DNA of 64,000 bases, from positions 19,926,953-19,990,952 of the forward strand of contig NC_064036.1 of the NCBI RefSeq assembly GCF_932526225.1, given 5' to 3'. Position numbers and translations under genes: made by a program. Below the pieces are notes generated by a model. The model ran no database searches and was not told the origin of the DNA. It worked only from the letters and a program-made list of their open reading frames with translations. Source of the DNA: Nematostella vectensis. Lineage: Eukaryota > Cnidaria > Anthozoa > Actiniaria > Edwardsiidae. Within the stretch, counting starts at the first letter, position 1, and each line of letters starts with the position of its first letter. Below, one piece after another: positions 1-11,600 of the stretch.

Positions 1-830
1 ATGCAATTACCACAGAAAAATTCAAGACAACCCTGAGACACCATTTTGCAAATTAGATGGCATGACAATGTATTTACTTCATTTTATGTTAATTCACCTA
101 AATTTATTTCATTGCACCTTGCACTTTGCACATATCTACCATGATGGGCTAAAGCCCTTGAAGATTAAGATTTCGGTTCAACTGCTGTATAGTAACACAA
201 TGTGAATATCGGTTTTGGATGTTTTATACAAGAAATATCTTCAAAATATCCAAATCTTATGATTTTTATTTTGATAATATATTAATTTATAATAATTTAT
301 ATATTTTATCAGTTTTGCCACCCCAAAATGTAATCCTCTGTAATGATAACAGCTATAATAGTCTGTTAGATATTAATCAAGCCCAGGGCAACATGTAATT
401 CAAAACATAATCTCAATATCTCTCGCCTAAGCAAGTTCTCAATAAGCATATATGATTTATTAGATTTAATACTGGTAAATCCCTAACACCAAATCATTAT
501 ACCCTCCCCTAATGGCTGCCCCAAAATATAAATGGCCTTTCCCTCTTCCCCAGCAATATTTGACCCCTCTCTTATGTACTATGCACAAATGCACAAGCAT
601 CTGAAGTAATCTTAATTACGTTACCACTTATAGATGATAGTATTCCATTCATTGGTATTTCTGCTCAACATTCTGGGTCATTTCAGGAAAAAAAGCTTAT
701 AAGTAGGGCCCATAAAATTACTTAATTGCTCATTTTTTTTTGCTCCTTTACATGAGTAAAAAATTTCCGGACCCCCCCCCCCCTCAATATCTCTCCTCCC
801 TCTCAGGGTGTGTTTTATGAAAACTCCCTT
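1..830. other. AT-rich non-coding stretch, partly intron of the ANKRD49-like gene
   Basis: I see no coding exon on either strand here. Because the ANKRD49-like exon ends with a donor at 831-832 on the minus strand, at least the right part should be intron. I looked on the minus strand for the remaining ankyrin repeats and did not find them, so they probably lie outside the window. A run of 13 C (about 771-783) sits just inside the intron; on the transcribed strand it is a G-run. Confidence 0.5.
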
Positions 831-832
831 AC

Positions 833-1247
833 CCCACCGACATGCTGAATGGAGAGGGTGCCATCCATCATGTGTGGTTGCCATGACGTTTGCACCATAT
901 GTCAGAAGCACCTTGGCAACGTCAACATGTCCTTCGTAGGACGCCCTGTGCAGTGCTGAGTAGCCGTCTGCATCACAACCCTCATGAAGTCTTGGATACT
1001 TCGCCAACAGTTCCTTTACTTCATTCACTCTCCCATGCTCCGCTGCGTCTAGTAATTTGCCCAAATTGTCAGTTATCCCTTCATTGTCAAAGGAAATTCC
1101 ATCTTCCCATGTCTCACTGGATTTCTTTATGTTAGCTGGAACTTTACTCTCTGGTAAAAATATTGTCGGTGAAAGTTCTCTTTGCTGTGAGGTAGAATCA
1201 CCAAACTGATCGAGTTTTATGTCCAAATCCGGTTCGTCATCATCCAT
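833..1247 (-). CDS. ANKRD49: ANKRD49-like ankyrin-repeat protein, first coding exon (partial)
   Basis: The frame starts at ATG 1247 and encodes about 138 residues before a strong donor (GTAAGG on the minus strand, GT at 832-831). The first 60 residues are acidic and low in complexity, then two ankyrin repeats follow: one with the core DGYSALHRASYEGHVDVAK and one starting DGWHPLHSACRWG. The order acidic N-terminus, LHRA.Y.GH and DGW.PLHSAC.W matches vertebrate ANKRD49, in which about 100 more residues follow; those must be in a later exon left of the window. Reading past the donor gives a Gly/Arg-rich tail that looks intronic. The protein is a small ankyrin scaffold, nuclear in mammals; its role here is unknown. 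It is oriented head-to-head with the JmjC gene, about 4.4 kb away. Confidence 0.8.
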
Positions 1248-4200
1248 AACGATTAAAATAAACTTATTCCTTACTTTCTCTTAAGTCATGAATAAATATA
1301 TGGTTGTACATATATAATTGCGCAAAATCAGAAAACTTCCTACAAAACACAAAATAGACTCGTTGTTGCCCCCATGTTGTCGTCAGTTAAGCTTAGTGTC
1401 CAGGCCTTCAAGAGCAAACCTATGTTTTTGCTAGGGAGGGGTAAAGCTTGCTGGAGTTTATCTAAGACGACGAATTAAATTAATTACTTTGATATAAATG
1501 CACTTCAATCTCAGAATAATATTTATTAAGATCATTAAAAATGCTGCAATTTTGTTGATTTGTAAGCATTTTCAAGAATAAGAATGATTATTCCATCAAA
1601 ACAAATCCCCCACCCTTCCCTAGCTATCTCAATTGTTTTTTTGACTACAAGAAATCCCGTTGGCATTTCGGTAGGTCTCCAGAGGCCAAGACCGTGTTGT
1701 CATGCAAAAGGAACCAATTTCTAGGAGTGGATCATATCAACACCAGTTAAAAGGCTTCTGCTCGACTCAATCAAGGTATATAAGTTTTACTCTACTTGAG
1801 AAGTAACTTACTTACTAGTATAAGAAAAGAACAAAATAGCACCTGAACTTCCATAACAAAATTAACATAATTATCAAAACAGCACATAAGGCGCGTGGCA
1901 AAAGAGTTTACTTTTGGTTTAAAGACTAAAGAAAACGATAATTTTTAATAAAGGGAGTCATTGGCCATGGTTCTGAGTAGGACAATGGCAAATACCCTAA
2001 TGGGTAACATTTCTGCATTTTAGAAAGAATTCATCCCACAGAGGTAACCCATGCTTATTTTGTAAATGATTAAATTATAGTGGTTCACGTTACGTTGTGT
2101 GAGTCATGGTAGGCAGTAAACATATGGGATTGAAATAAGCTGTTAAGTTTGTCTCGACCGTTGAAGGCTGTATTGAGTGGACTGGTGGGAAGCATAATCA
2201 GATGGCAATGAGGGTAGCTAATGTGTGGTTTCGGAGTGAATAGAATTTAGATGTCAAAGTGGGATTGCAGACCTGTCAACTCTCTCGGATAAACCGGGAG
2301 TCTCCAGGTTTTGCCGCAAACCTCCAGGTTAAACGCTAAATCTCCAGGTTAAGTAATATTCTCGGAGATTCTGAGTTGTAATTGCCTGAAAACTTCGTGA
2401 TGATGAATACAATGTTTTGAAAAGCACAATGTGTGAGTTTGTGAGTACTATTTTGCGAAACGGAAACGTTGCGAAGGGGATGTAAGACGACCGTTATAGA
2501 GAATGTATCAGCTGAGTTGATGGGTCAGTTATAAGCCAATTGTGTGTCTCGTTTCATATGCCAAGCACGTGAAGTAGTACGCAGGAATACATGTTTTTTT
2601 TTTCCAAAAGCCAGTCATCAAGCCATGTTTAAACATGGCTCAATTAATCTGAGTGTCAGGCTATGTTTCTATTGCGCCGGCAAAACTGTGCCCCCATTGT
2701 TTTCAAGTTTCTGTATCGTGCCCCCCCAAATAATTCGAGGCCAGCCGCAGCGATGAGTCAGCATGATTGAGTACCCCCCCTCCTGGTGTCAAATAGCTTT
2801 GAAAAAATCAATCTAAAAAACAACAACAGGAAACAAATTGTGCATTTATGAAAATGTGTATACCGTAAATGATCTAAAAAAACGCCTGGGCGTTTATTAA
2901 ATTTCGACGGTCTGTTGGGGGGGATTCAATAGATAGGAGGGGGCTTTACAAACTATGGAAATATAACAAACCCAAGTGCAGTGGAGTTCTGTACAGGACC
3001 CGAAATGATCCCAGGACCCGAAACGATCCCCGGGAGTCCTCGAAATGAACATCAAGTAATTGCAGTAATGGACAAACAAAAGGAATGTGGAAAGATTGGC
3101 TTTCAGTTTTAAAAACATTCAAAACATTTTAACGTAATTTGTGTTACTATCAGGAAACTTACATTAACTAAAACCATAGTATTAAGATTTTAATATACTG
3201 TACAACTGCGCGGGAAATACAGTAGTTGAGTCAGAAATTGGTGTCAAATGACAATTTCCGTGATAGTAATTTGAAGAACCATGCATGAATAAATCATTTA
3301 TAGATAAAAAGATTGAAATTAATCATTTATAGATGAAAAGACTGAAAGTATCCACATCGATACACAGATGAAACATAAGGTTATTCTTAAGGTTACTTTT
3401 GTGCATGTTTGTTTGTATTCGGTGAATGAAAGACCTATCATGTGCCGACTACATGAAGGAAATTAAAACTCGCATAAATATTGCTTTCAACAAAAGCCAC
3501 ATCTCGCAACAGTAGTAAAAGGGTTGTTTGAGTGAATTACTCAGTGTGCTTTTGTTATTCGGCTATCTTCTCGGCCAAACCGGCTACCTAAAATGTGTTG
3601 GTAAATATTCGCTCATGTGAACATGGATTTTGTGGTGAAATACACGTTTGGTTGTAAAATGAATATAGATTTTTAGGAGTGATGTTTACCGGAAACAAGA
3701 TTTATATTGTCAGAGTCATCAAGTCATGTGTCGGAACTGCAAATGTTTGCAGTGTGATGGAAGGTCAACAGTTTGGTTGTTCTGAGCAAGGCTGTGCTAT
3801 GTTAATGTTGTATTCCTTTCAGTAGTATCCTTGAGGTCGATTTTGGGGATCATTTCGGGTCCTGTACAGTTCTACTCTCAGTCAGGATTACATAGCATAG
3901 TAAGCATTTCTTGACATTAAGCAAGTCTCACCCAGTAGAAGCCAAACTACTATGCCATTTGTTTTTAAGCTGGGAGGGAGGGTAAGGTGTTTTAAATAAA
4001 GGGGGGCATTTATTTTTAACTTGTAAGTTTAGGGGTGGGGGGCGTTCAACGTAACTTTCAAAATACCGGCCAAAATAAAGGCTTGAAACTTCTACCATAT
4101 TTAAAAATACTATATTTAAGACTACATCGACAGGTCAGAATATTGAGATTTTAGGATTTTATTTCGTAGTAATGCGAACAGCTTCTTTCAACCCCATATG

Positions 4201-5602
4201 TTTACTGCAAACCATGATACAGTACACACAACATAACCTGAACCAGTATAATTTACTTATACACACAGTGGGCTTGGGTTACCTGTGTTTATCCAAGCAA
4301 TCGCAGGCTTTCAATGCTTATGACATTAGGGGGTTGTTGTTTTTGGTACTTATGTTACTGAGTCTTAGGTATTAGTATATCACAAGAGAGCAAAAATACA
4401 TGCCCACTAGATTTGCATTTGAGGTTCTTCGACAATTATGTGTGTGGTGTTAGCCTTTAACCTTTGTATACAAGTGAAACGCTCACATAACTTCAATGAC
4501 TTTGGTTTATTTGACTGTATTCTTAAATAAACAACAAAACCTCTACTATTTTGCTTTGCTCACAAGGACAAAGAACTTATATGGTACCTATAATTAACAA
4601 AAATGTCTAGGCTTTCTACTTTAAGTACAGGGAAAACAAAAAAATGCTTCCTTCAATTAAAATGGATTGACCTTGTGACACAAGTCTCTCTTGGATAGAT
4701 GACAAAATAAACTTTCATGAGTAGATGGGAAACCCCTGCATGTTGCAGGTGGTTCCCCAGATTGCACAGAGCTGATAACATATTCTACAAATTCCCATAT
4801 ATGGGCACCATAGACAATAAAAAGCTTGTTTACAGAAAACTCTGTTGTTAATATTTGTGGATGGAGGAAAACCAGAGGAAAGTGCAGATAGGAATTTATT
4901 ACCCAGAGCCCCCCCTCCACCCCATTCCATATATTTTTCACTACTTATAATATGTGCAGCTGGTGGTTTTCTTGATTTCAGAGCAGTTTTTTAGGTACAC
5001 ATATGCAAATATGCGAATTTTTTTCTAGTTTGTTTTCCTACCTTTTTTATAGACGCGTGAGAGCTGGCAAGTGTAAGGGGCCCCGGAGAAAGGTCAGGAC
5101 AGGCTGGAAAAAACAAAGGGGAAAAACTGTCTGCAACCGACAACATGAAATTTTCAAAATGCTTCTGAGCCACTGTGTTTAGCAAGCTTGTGTTCAATGT
5201 CAAAAAGCTGCCCAATCACTGTCAATTATAAACCTGCCTATGCAAACATTGGTGGGGAAACATGTAAATTTCCCCCCTCACTCCTAAGAATTTTCCAAAT
5301 AAACATGGCATGATGGCATTGAAGAACAAAGATTTTTTATCTTGTGGTGAGTGACGTTTATACAGATGTGGGAATCGAATATGCTAATGACGAGCAGTTC
5401 TCCAGCAGAGTTTGCAACCCCCTGCACAAGAAATATTTGTGGATAGTATTCTCTCTGTTCTTCCTTAAGTGAACAATAAAACCCAAAGATTTGTAAATCT
5501 ACACCACCCATGGCCAACATCATTAAACCATACCTCTACTTGTTTTCTTTATTAGATGTACATATCTGCCATTAAAATGTAAGTTTTATTTCTTATTTCT
5601 AG
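1248..5602. other. Intergenic region between two divergent genes
   Basis: No long reading frame. It holds a degenerate repeat with the motif CTCCAGGTTA several times (about 2270-2380), a MITE-like element (2989-3869) and G-rich tracts (about 3970-4040). A plus-strand ORF of 34 codons at 1374-1478 looks like a possible first exon (see findings). The region should contain the promoters of both flanking genes, but I recognise no TATA box or initiator with confidence. A good splice acceptor (pyrimidine tract then AG at 5601-5602) opens the first coding exon of the JmjC gene, so a non-coding 5' exon is expected somewhere in this interval. Confidence 0.5.
2989..3869. mobile_element. MITE-like element with 20+ bp terminal inverted repeats (family 1, copy 1)
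   Basis: The left end reads CTGTACAGGACCCGAAATGA and the right end is its near-perfect reverse complement, ending ...TCGGGTCCTGTACAG. It is about 880 bp with no transposase. A second, diverged copy lies at 9430-10192. I could not settle the target-site duplication or assign a superfamily. Confidence 0.7.
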
Positions 5603-5629
5603 ACAACTAATCCTGCTCAACTCCCAAAA

Positions 5630-8600
5630 ATGTGTGTGACCCCAAAGGCATGGCTGACCCTCTGCCTCTGCATGCTGGTGTATTCATCTGCTGTGGCCGA
5701 TCCCCTTGGACACATGATGCCTCTTGGCTCGCACCAACCCAAGGAGGGAGATGTAGAGTCCAGAGATGACATGCCTAGTCCTTCTGAATTTTACCACAAT
5801 TATGTGCTAGCTTCTAAACCCGTCATCTTTCGAGGAGCTGCTAAATCTTCCAAGGGGTTCAATCTTTGGACAGATGCCTATCTCAGGTGACAGTAGATAA
5901 TAGTTAATGTGACACCCATGCTTAAAAACTTCATCACATTGTAAAATGTCAGTTGGCATTGCTTTAGCATAACACTCATAGCATTCTGGGTAGGGGACTT
6001 CGAAGTAAGAATAATGAAGGGGAGCTTATGTAATTATAGAGAATGTATGGAAAAGTCATGTGGGGATGGGGGGGTGGGGGGGGTGGGGATTACTAAAGCC
6101 CCCATCCCCCAATCCCCATTGTTTTGTTCAAAACCTTCTTTCTCAGGAAAAAGTATGGTCATGAGATTGTGAGAGTGGACTATGGAAAGAAAGAGAATCG
6201 TGCCCGTTCAGCAGATGACATGCCTTTAGAAGAGTTTCTTGACATCTACAACTCATCTGAGCGATATCTGGTAGACACTTTGCCAGAAAGAATGTGGGAA
6301 GAATTCTCCCTGCCAGAATGCCTTCTTTGTGGAGGATTCACACATGCCTTACAGGTATTCTAGTTCAACATGGTGCACAGAGAAGCTTATATGAAATGTT
6401 ATACAGTACCATGATCACCTCAGATTCTTTTGTTTTCTGAGGGACAATTCCTAGCCTGCGCCATCGGGACTTCAACTAATCATCCCTCGGTTGTGGGAAC
6501 ATTTAATCACTAAATTCCCCTCGTGCCATGCTAACTTATAATAATATTTTCTTACATCGTGTGTTTCCTCTGGGTTCAATATTTGCGAGGAAATAGTTGA
6601 ATTTGCTAAAACGTTTTTAAAAGTATGACAAAATAATTTGGTCACAAACCAAGCTTTCTGCAAAAAGGTTTTTGTATGAACTGCATAATACAGCCAATCT
6701 GAGGTTTAATCATGTAAGAACAAAATTTGAACTGTACACCCAAGAAATCAAACGAATCCACACATGCACATTGAAAAATAATGAGCATTTGGACACTATA
6801 CCTGAAGAGAGAATTTTATAAATAACTCAATTTAAATACACAAAGCATACATACTTCCTTTTTTGACATCCTGATTCACGAAAAATTATACTTCATTGTC
6901 TGTTTTACCTTTTTATTCAAATTTTCCTATTTCTACTTGACAGGATTCTGTGCTATGGTTTAGTAGTGGAGGCACAAAGTCACATCTCCACAATGATAAG
7001 GTGGAGAACATAAACTGCCTTTTCAGTGGAGAGAAAGTATGGTTCTTCGTTGATCAGGTACTTTGACATAAATGAGTATAAGTACAGTATTTGTTATTTA
7101 AAATTCTTTATACATACGTCATCATAAAAATATGTAAAGATATCCATATACATAATTATTTACCAGAATATTATCAAAAATGAAAATTATTTTTTTTTCA
7201 TGTTTTTATCATTATTATTGAATTATGCAGATACACAGTCAGGATATTAATATGGATCATAAAGAAGGTGACTACTGCAGTGCAAATGTCGACAAGGTGG
7301 ATATGTACCAATATCCCTTCCTTCAGCATATCCCATGGTGGCAGGCTCACATGCATGCTGGAGACTGCATGTATGTACCATATGGGTAAGTGTTGCATAG
7401 AGCTTTCTGATTGTCAACTGATACATCTGTATTAATTACCCAGAACCTTCAAGTATATTGGGGCCTCAAAATTTTGGATGCCATGAAAATGGCATGAAAA
7501 AACCTGTACAAGACACAATAAGAAATATCTTGCACCCCCGTGTAATTCTGTGTTTACTTGCATTAAGCTGGGCACACCAGGTGACGTCTTCCTCCAGGAA
7601 TGTAGCAGTTAACATTTGGTGGTCGCCTGGTATTAAATTCAACCCTGCAGACTGCCAAGGTATTTGCTGTTTGAATTGTGAAGGTACACAATGCACGGCC
7701 AGGCTTTGTTTCCATCCCACACCTTTAACCCAAAAAAATAGTGAGGCAGGCTGGGGGTGGATTTGATGCAATTGCCCAACTCAACAGACGCAGTTGGAAT
7801 GCGCAGGCATATATTTCATTGTGGAAAGTCTAATATTTTCTGTTTCTACAATAAAGATACAACGTCTTTTTGGCTTTAAAGGGAATACAGTACCGCTCTC
7901 GAACATGTGCAAATATGTTCGCAAAATTGTTCGCGAAATTCGCGAACAACGTTTGCGAACAGCTGATGGGACAAACCGTTTGATAAACAGAACTCGTAAT
8001 GCGTAACCGAAGACTTGCTGATACATACACTTAAAATACACACAGGAGTTCTGCAAGCGATTCAAATAAATTGTTCGTGTGAACGTCTTCTCAGAGCTAT
8101 GGTTATCGTTAAAATTAGAAACAACAAATTCAGTTTTAGTCTGATACGCGTCGAGTTCATTAATTTGTAGATGATCAAGACAAGACATTTTCAAGTTTGA
8201 GAAATAAAGACGATAAAGATAAGAAAGATGGCGGAGGAAAGCCAATGATTTCTTGTTCATAGCAAACAACGGCAGGATATTGAATAAGAAGGGACGGTTA
8301 TGAGATAAAAAGAAATAATCGTAACATTTATTTATGTTTTCAAATAACGCAAATGTGTGTATCACATGGCGGCGGTAAATGACCAGCAGACACAAGCGTA
8401 GTACACATCATCAGCATGCGAAGGATTCTATCGTGGATTTACGAGAGCAGACACAGGCAAATTAAAGTTAGTTTATTCTCAAAAGGTTACCCCGAAGAGG
8501 GAAGGAATTTCGATCACTTGATATTCTTCGAAGATTGTCGAATATGTGACAACTGCTAGCGAATACTTTTTAAACAGCTTGAAGCCATTTATTTGACAAA

Positions 8601-11600
8601 GACTTGTAATAAACAGGGAGAAGGAATGCCGATCGCTTGATATTCTTCGAAGATTTTCGAATGTGTGACAACTGCCAGAGAAGACGTTTGAGCAGGGGGA
8701 AGCCATTTATTTAACCAAGACTTGTATTAGACACGGGAGAATTAGTTTGGGGAAGGAATGCAGGTAATGGTACAATGTACAGTAAGTACCTCCTGTACAA
8801 AACTCTAGCTCTCCCCCAACTAAACACAACTTTTTAGGATCAATATGACAAAATAAAATATAAACTTACTTTTTCCCTGTCTGCAGATAAGAAACAACCA
8901 GAACTTAGCAATTACAAGTTCACATATGGAGTAATGCTTAAGTAAGTTTATTGGTGACAACAGCAGTTTTATTACTAACACTGACAGAAGCTATCCAACC
9001 TGTCACACCTGCAGTCTTATTAAATAAACTGAAACAGACTTATTACTTTTCTGAAACACCACAGAAACACTTGCTATATGCAGGCTAGACAAAAGGGATG
9101 CATTTGGGCGGACTTGAAGTGTGACATTCTTTTTGTGTGTTTGCATTAGGTTCCAGGCTGTACAGGTAATCGAACGTTATGGAGGGAGTATCAATTTCCA
9201 TCAAATCAATCCAGTCATAGTAGTAAGTAAACACATCATCATTACTCTCCATCATTAGCTATCATTGTGAAATGTTATTTACTTTTTATATATATATATT
9301 CCAGCATGAACATACTGGGGATATGCTTATTACAAGAGAGGTAATATTACCCTGTTAATTCTGATGCTTATAATGTTGAAAGTAATGATAGCAGATTATA
9401 ATGACTATAGCCAAATTCATTGTTGCTTGCTGTACAGGACCCGAAACCATCCCCAAAAGTCACCCAACTGATCCCGGGACCCACAAGGATTCACAAGTCG
9501 AAATAAAATAAATCCCTATAAGTCTAAATGAGCCTCAAGGAGTTGCATTAATGGACAAACAAAGGGAAAGTGGACGGATTGTCTTTCAATTCATTGGCTT
9601 AAACTATTGTATTGATATATGACTGTACAAGAAATACAGTGCCCGAAAAGCAGAAAATAATCAGAAATAATTGTCATCAAATAACATAAGGAACTCACAT
9701 GTCTAAATTTGCAACAGTAGTAGCGTGATGATTCCTCAAGTGCAGGGCTCAGTGTGACTTGCTTTTATCTATCCAGAGGAGCCAGCAAAACAAATTCCAA
9801 ACTGGCTGCATGAAACATGTTAGTAAATTCATGCTCACGTGAACATGAATTTCATGTTGGAAAACACGTTCCGTTTGGGTTGCCAAATGAAAAAAGATTT
9901 TTCAGGGTTAGTTTTACCAGAAAGGTTTATAGTGTTGGAGTCATGTTTCAGAAGTACAAATGTTTAGAGTGTGAATAGTCAAGAGTTGGTTGCTTTGAGC
10001 AAGGTTATGTTGTTTGCTGTATTCATCCATATGTAATTATAATAGATATAGGTATTGTATTGGAATTTTATCTTTTTTTTAACTTCTTTTGAAATTGGGT
10101 AACTTGAAACCCTTCATTGTACTTAGAATTGCAAGTACTTTTTAACCCTCTGTGTTATTTTTGGTTGCGGGATAATTTCTGGTCCTGTGCACCTATGTAC
10201 ATCACAATTGTCATGTTTAGGAATAGTGCATAGTCAATCACCTGTCAAAACCAATCACTGGCTTTCATGTTTTTACTGTCGCGTCAAAAAACATTTGACT
10301 GCACACAGCAAGACGATTGATTGTTCTCGGTGGTATGATTGACTATGTGCTATTCCTAGATAAATTTTTGGTGGTTGTGCAACAACCAATTCGGTATCCA
10401 GTCACTTCGTCCACAAACCGTGTCGTCCACAACCATTTTGTCCACAAATTGAGTCAACTCGTCCACAAGTAGAGTCAACTCGTCCACACATAGTTTTCAC
10501 AAAAATGTAGCCTCGTAGCATAAGAGTTTTATATAAAAAACGTCGACCTGTAAAAAAGAGAGTCTTTTTAACTTTATATGCACAGTTATTCGGAACACCA
10601 ATTCGACATAAAACATTGCATTAAAATGAACCCTTACGAACCCCTACGTAACCGTTGTGTTGTTTAAAAAGAAAACACTGCCGACACTAATTCAACACGA
10701 AAATTTCGCTCTTATTCCTTTAATACACCACGAACCCCTACGTAACTAGCACCGAATTAATCCCTGGAATACGTAGACTAAAGATTGTGTAGTTATTTTT
10801 GTGCGATTTCAGTGATGCGGCTAAGATTGGCGGTGTCGTTCACGCCGCTTCGAGACCGATTTGTTGTTTAACAAGAAAACACTGCCGACTGCCGACTGCC
10901 GACTGCCGACACAAATTCAACACGAAAATTTCGCTCTTATTCTTTCAATTCATTTTTGTTGACTTTTTGTGGACGAGTTGACTCTACTTGTGGACGAGTT
11001 GACTCAATTTGTGGACGAAATGGTTTTGGACGACACGGTTTGTGGACGATGTGACTGTAAACCACAAATTCTGCTATAATGAATGAGATGCCCCTTTTAG
11101 AACCAATATAACCTAATTTTCTATTTAGCACTTTGCTCTTCTTGACACTGATGGTAATGGCCAATTGACTGCAACGGAAGTAAACAGTCTGTCACCATCT
11201 GTAGTAGAAGAGGCATTTGGACACACCCCACCAGGCGAGGTAAGAGGTGCAAATGCCTACTGCCTTTTAGTTGCATTTATAGACACGGTAACACCCTGAA
11301 GTCATACACACCCCACAAGGCAAATAAATACCATGGAACTCAACATCCTACAGTCTTATCATCAACAAGACATGATTAACACCCTGTAGCCATACACACC
11401 CCACAAGGCGAGGTGATACCATGGAACTCAACACCTTACATTCTAATCATCAACAAGACATGATAACACCCTGTAGCCATACACACCCCACAATGTAAGG
11501 TGATACCATGGAACTCAACCCCTTGCAGTCTTATCATCCCCAGCAAGACATGATAACACCCTGTAGCTATACACATCCTACAAGGCGAGGTGATACCATG

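Noticed and set aside
678-832. Extension of the ankyrin frame with a GGGG-rich tail
   Set aside because: A strong GTAAGG donor precedes it and the tail has no ankyrin pattern; it is intron.
7458-7766. Separate 102-codon plus ORF around exon 5 of the JmjC gene
   Set aside because: It is the exon read through both introns; only 7568-7659 is coding.
7781-8395. 204-codon minus ORF in intron 5
   Set aside because: No domain; overlaps a hairpin repeat and lies inside an intron of a well-supported gene.
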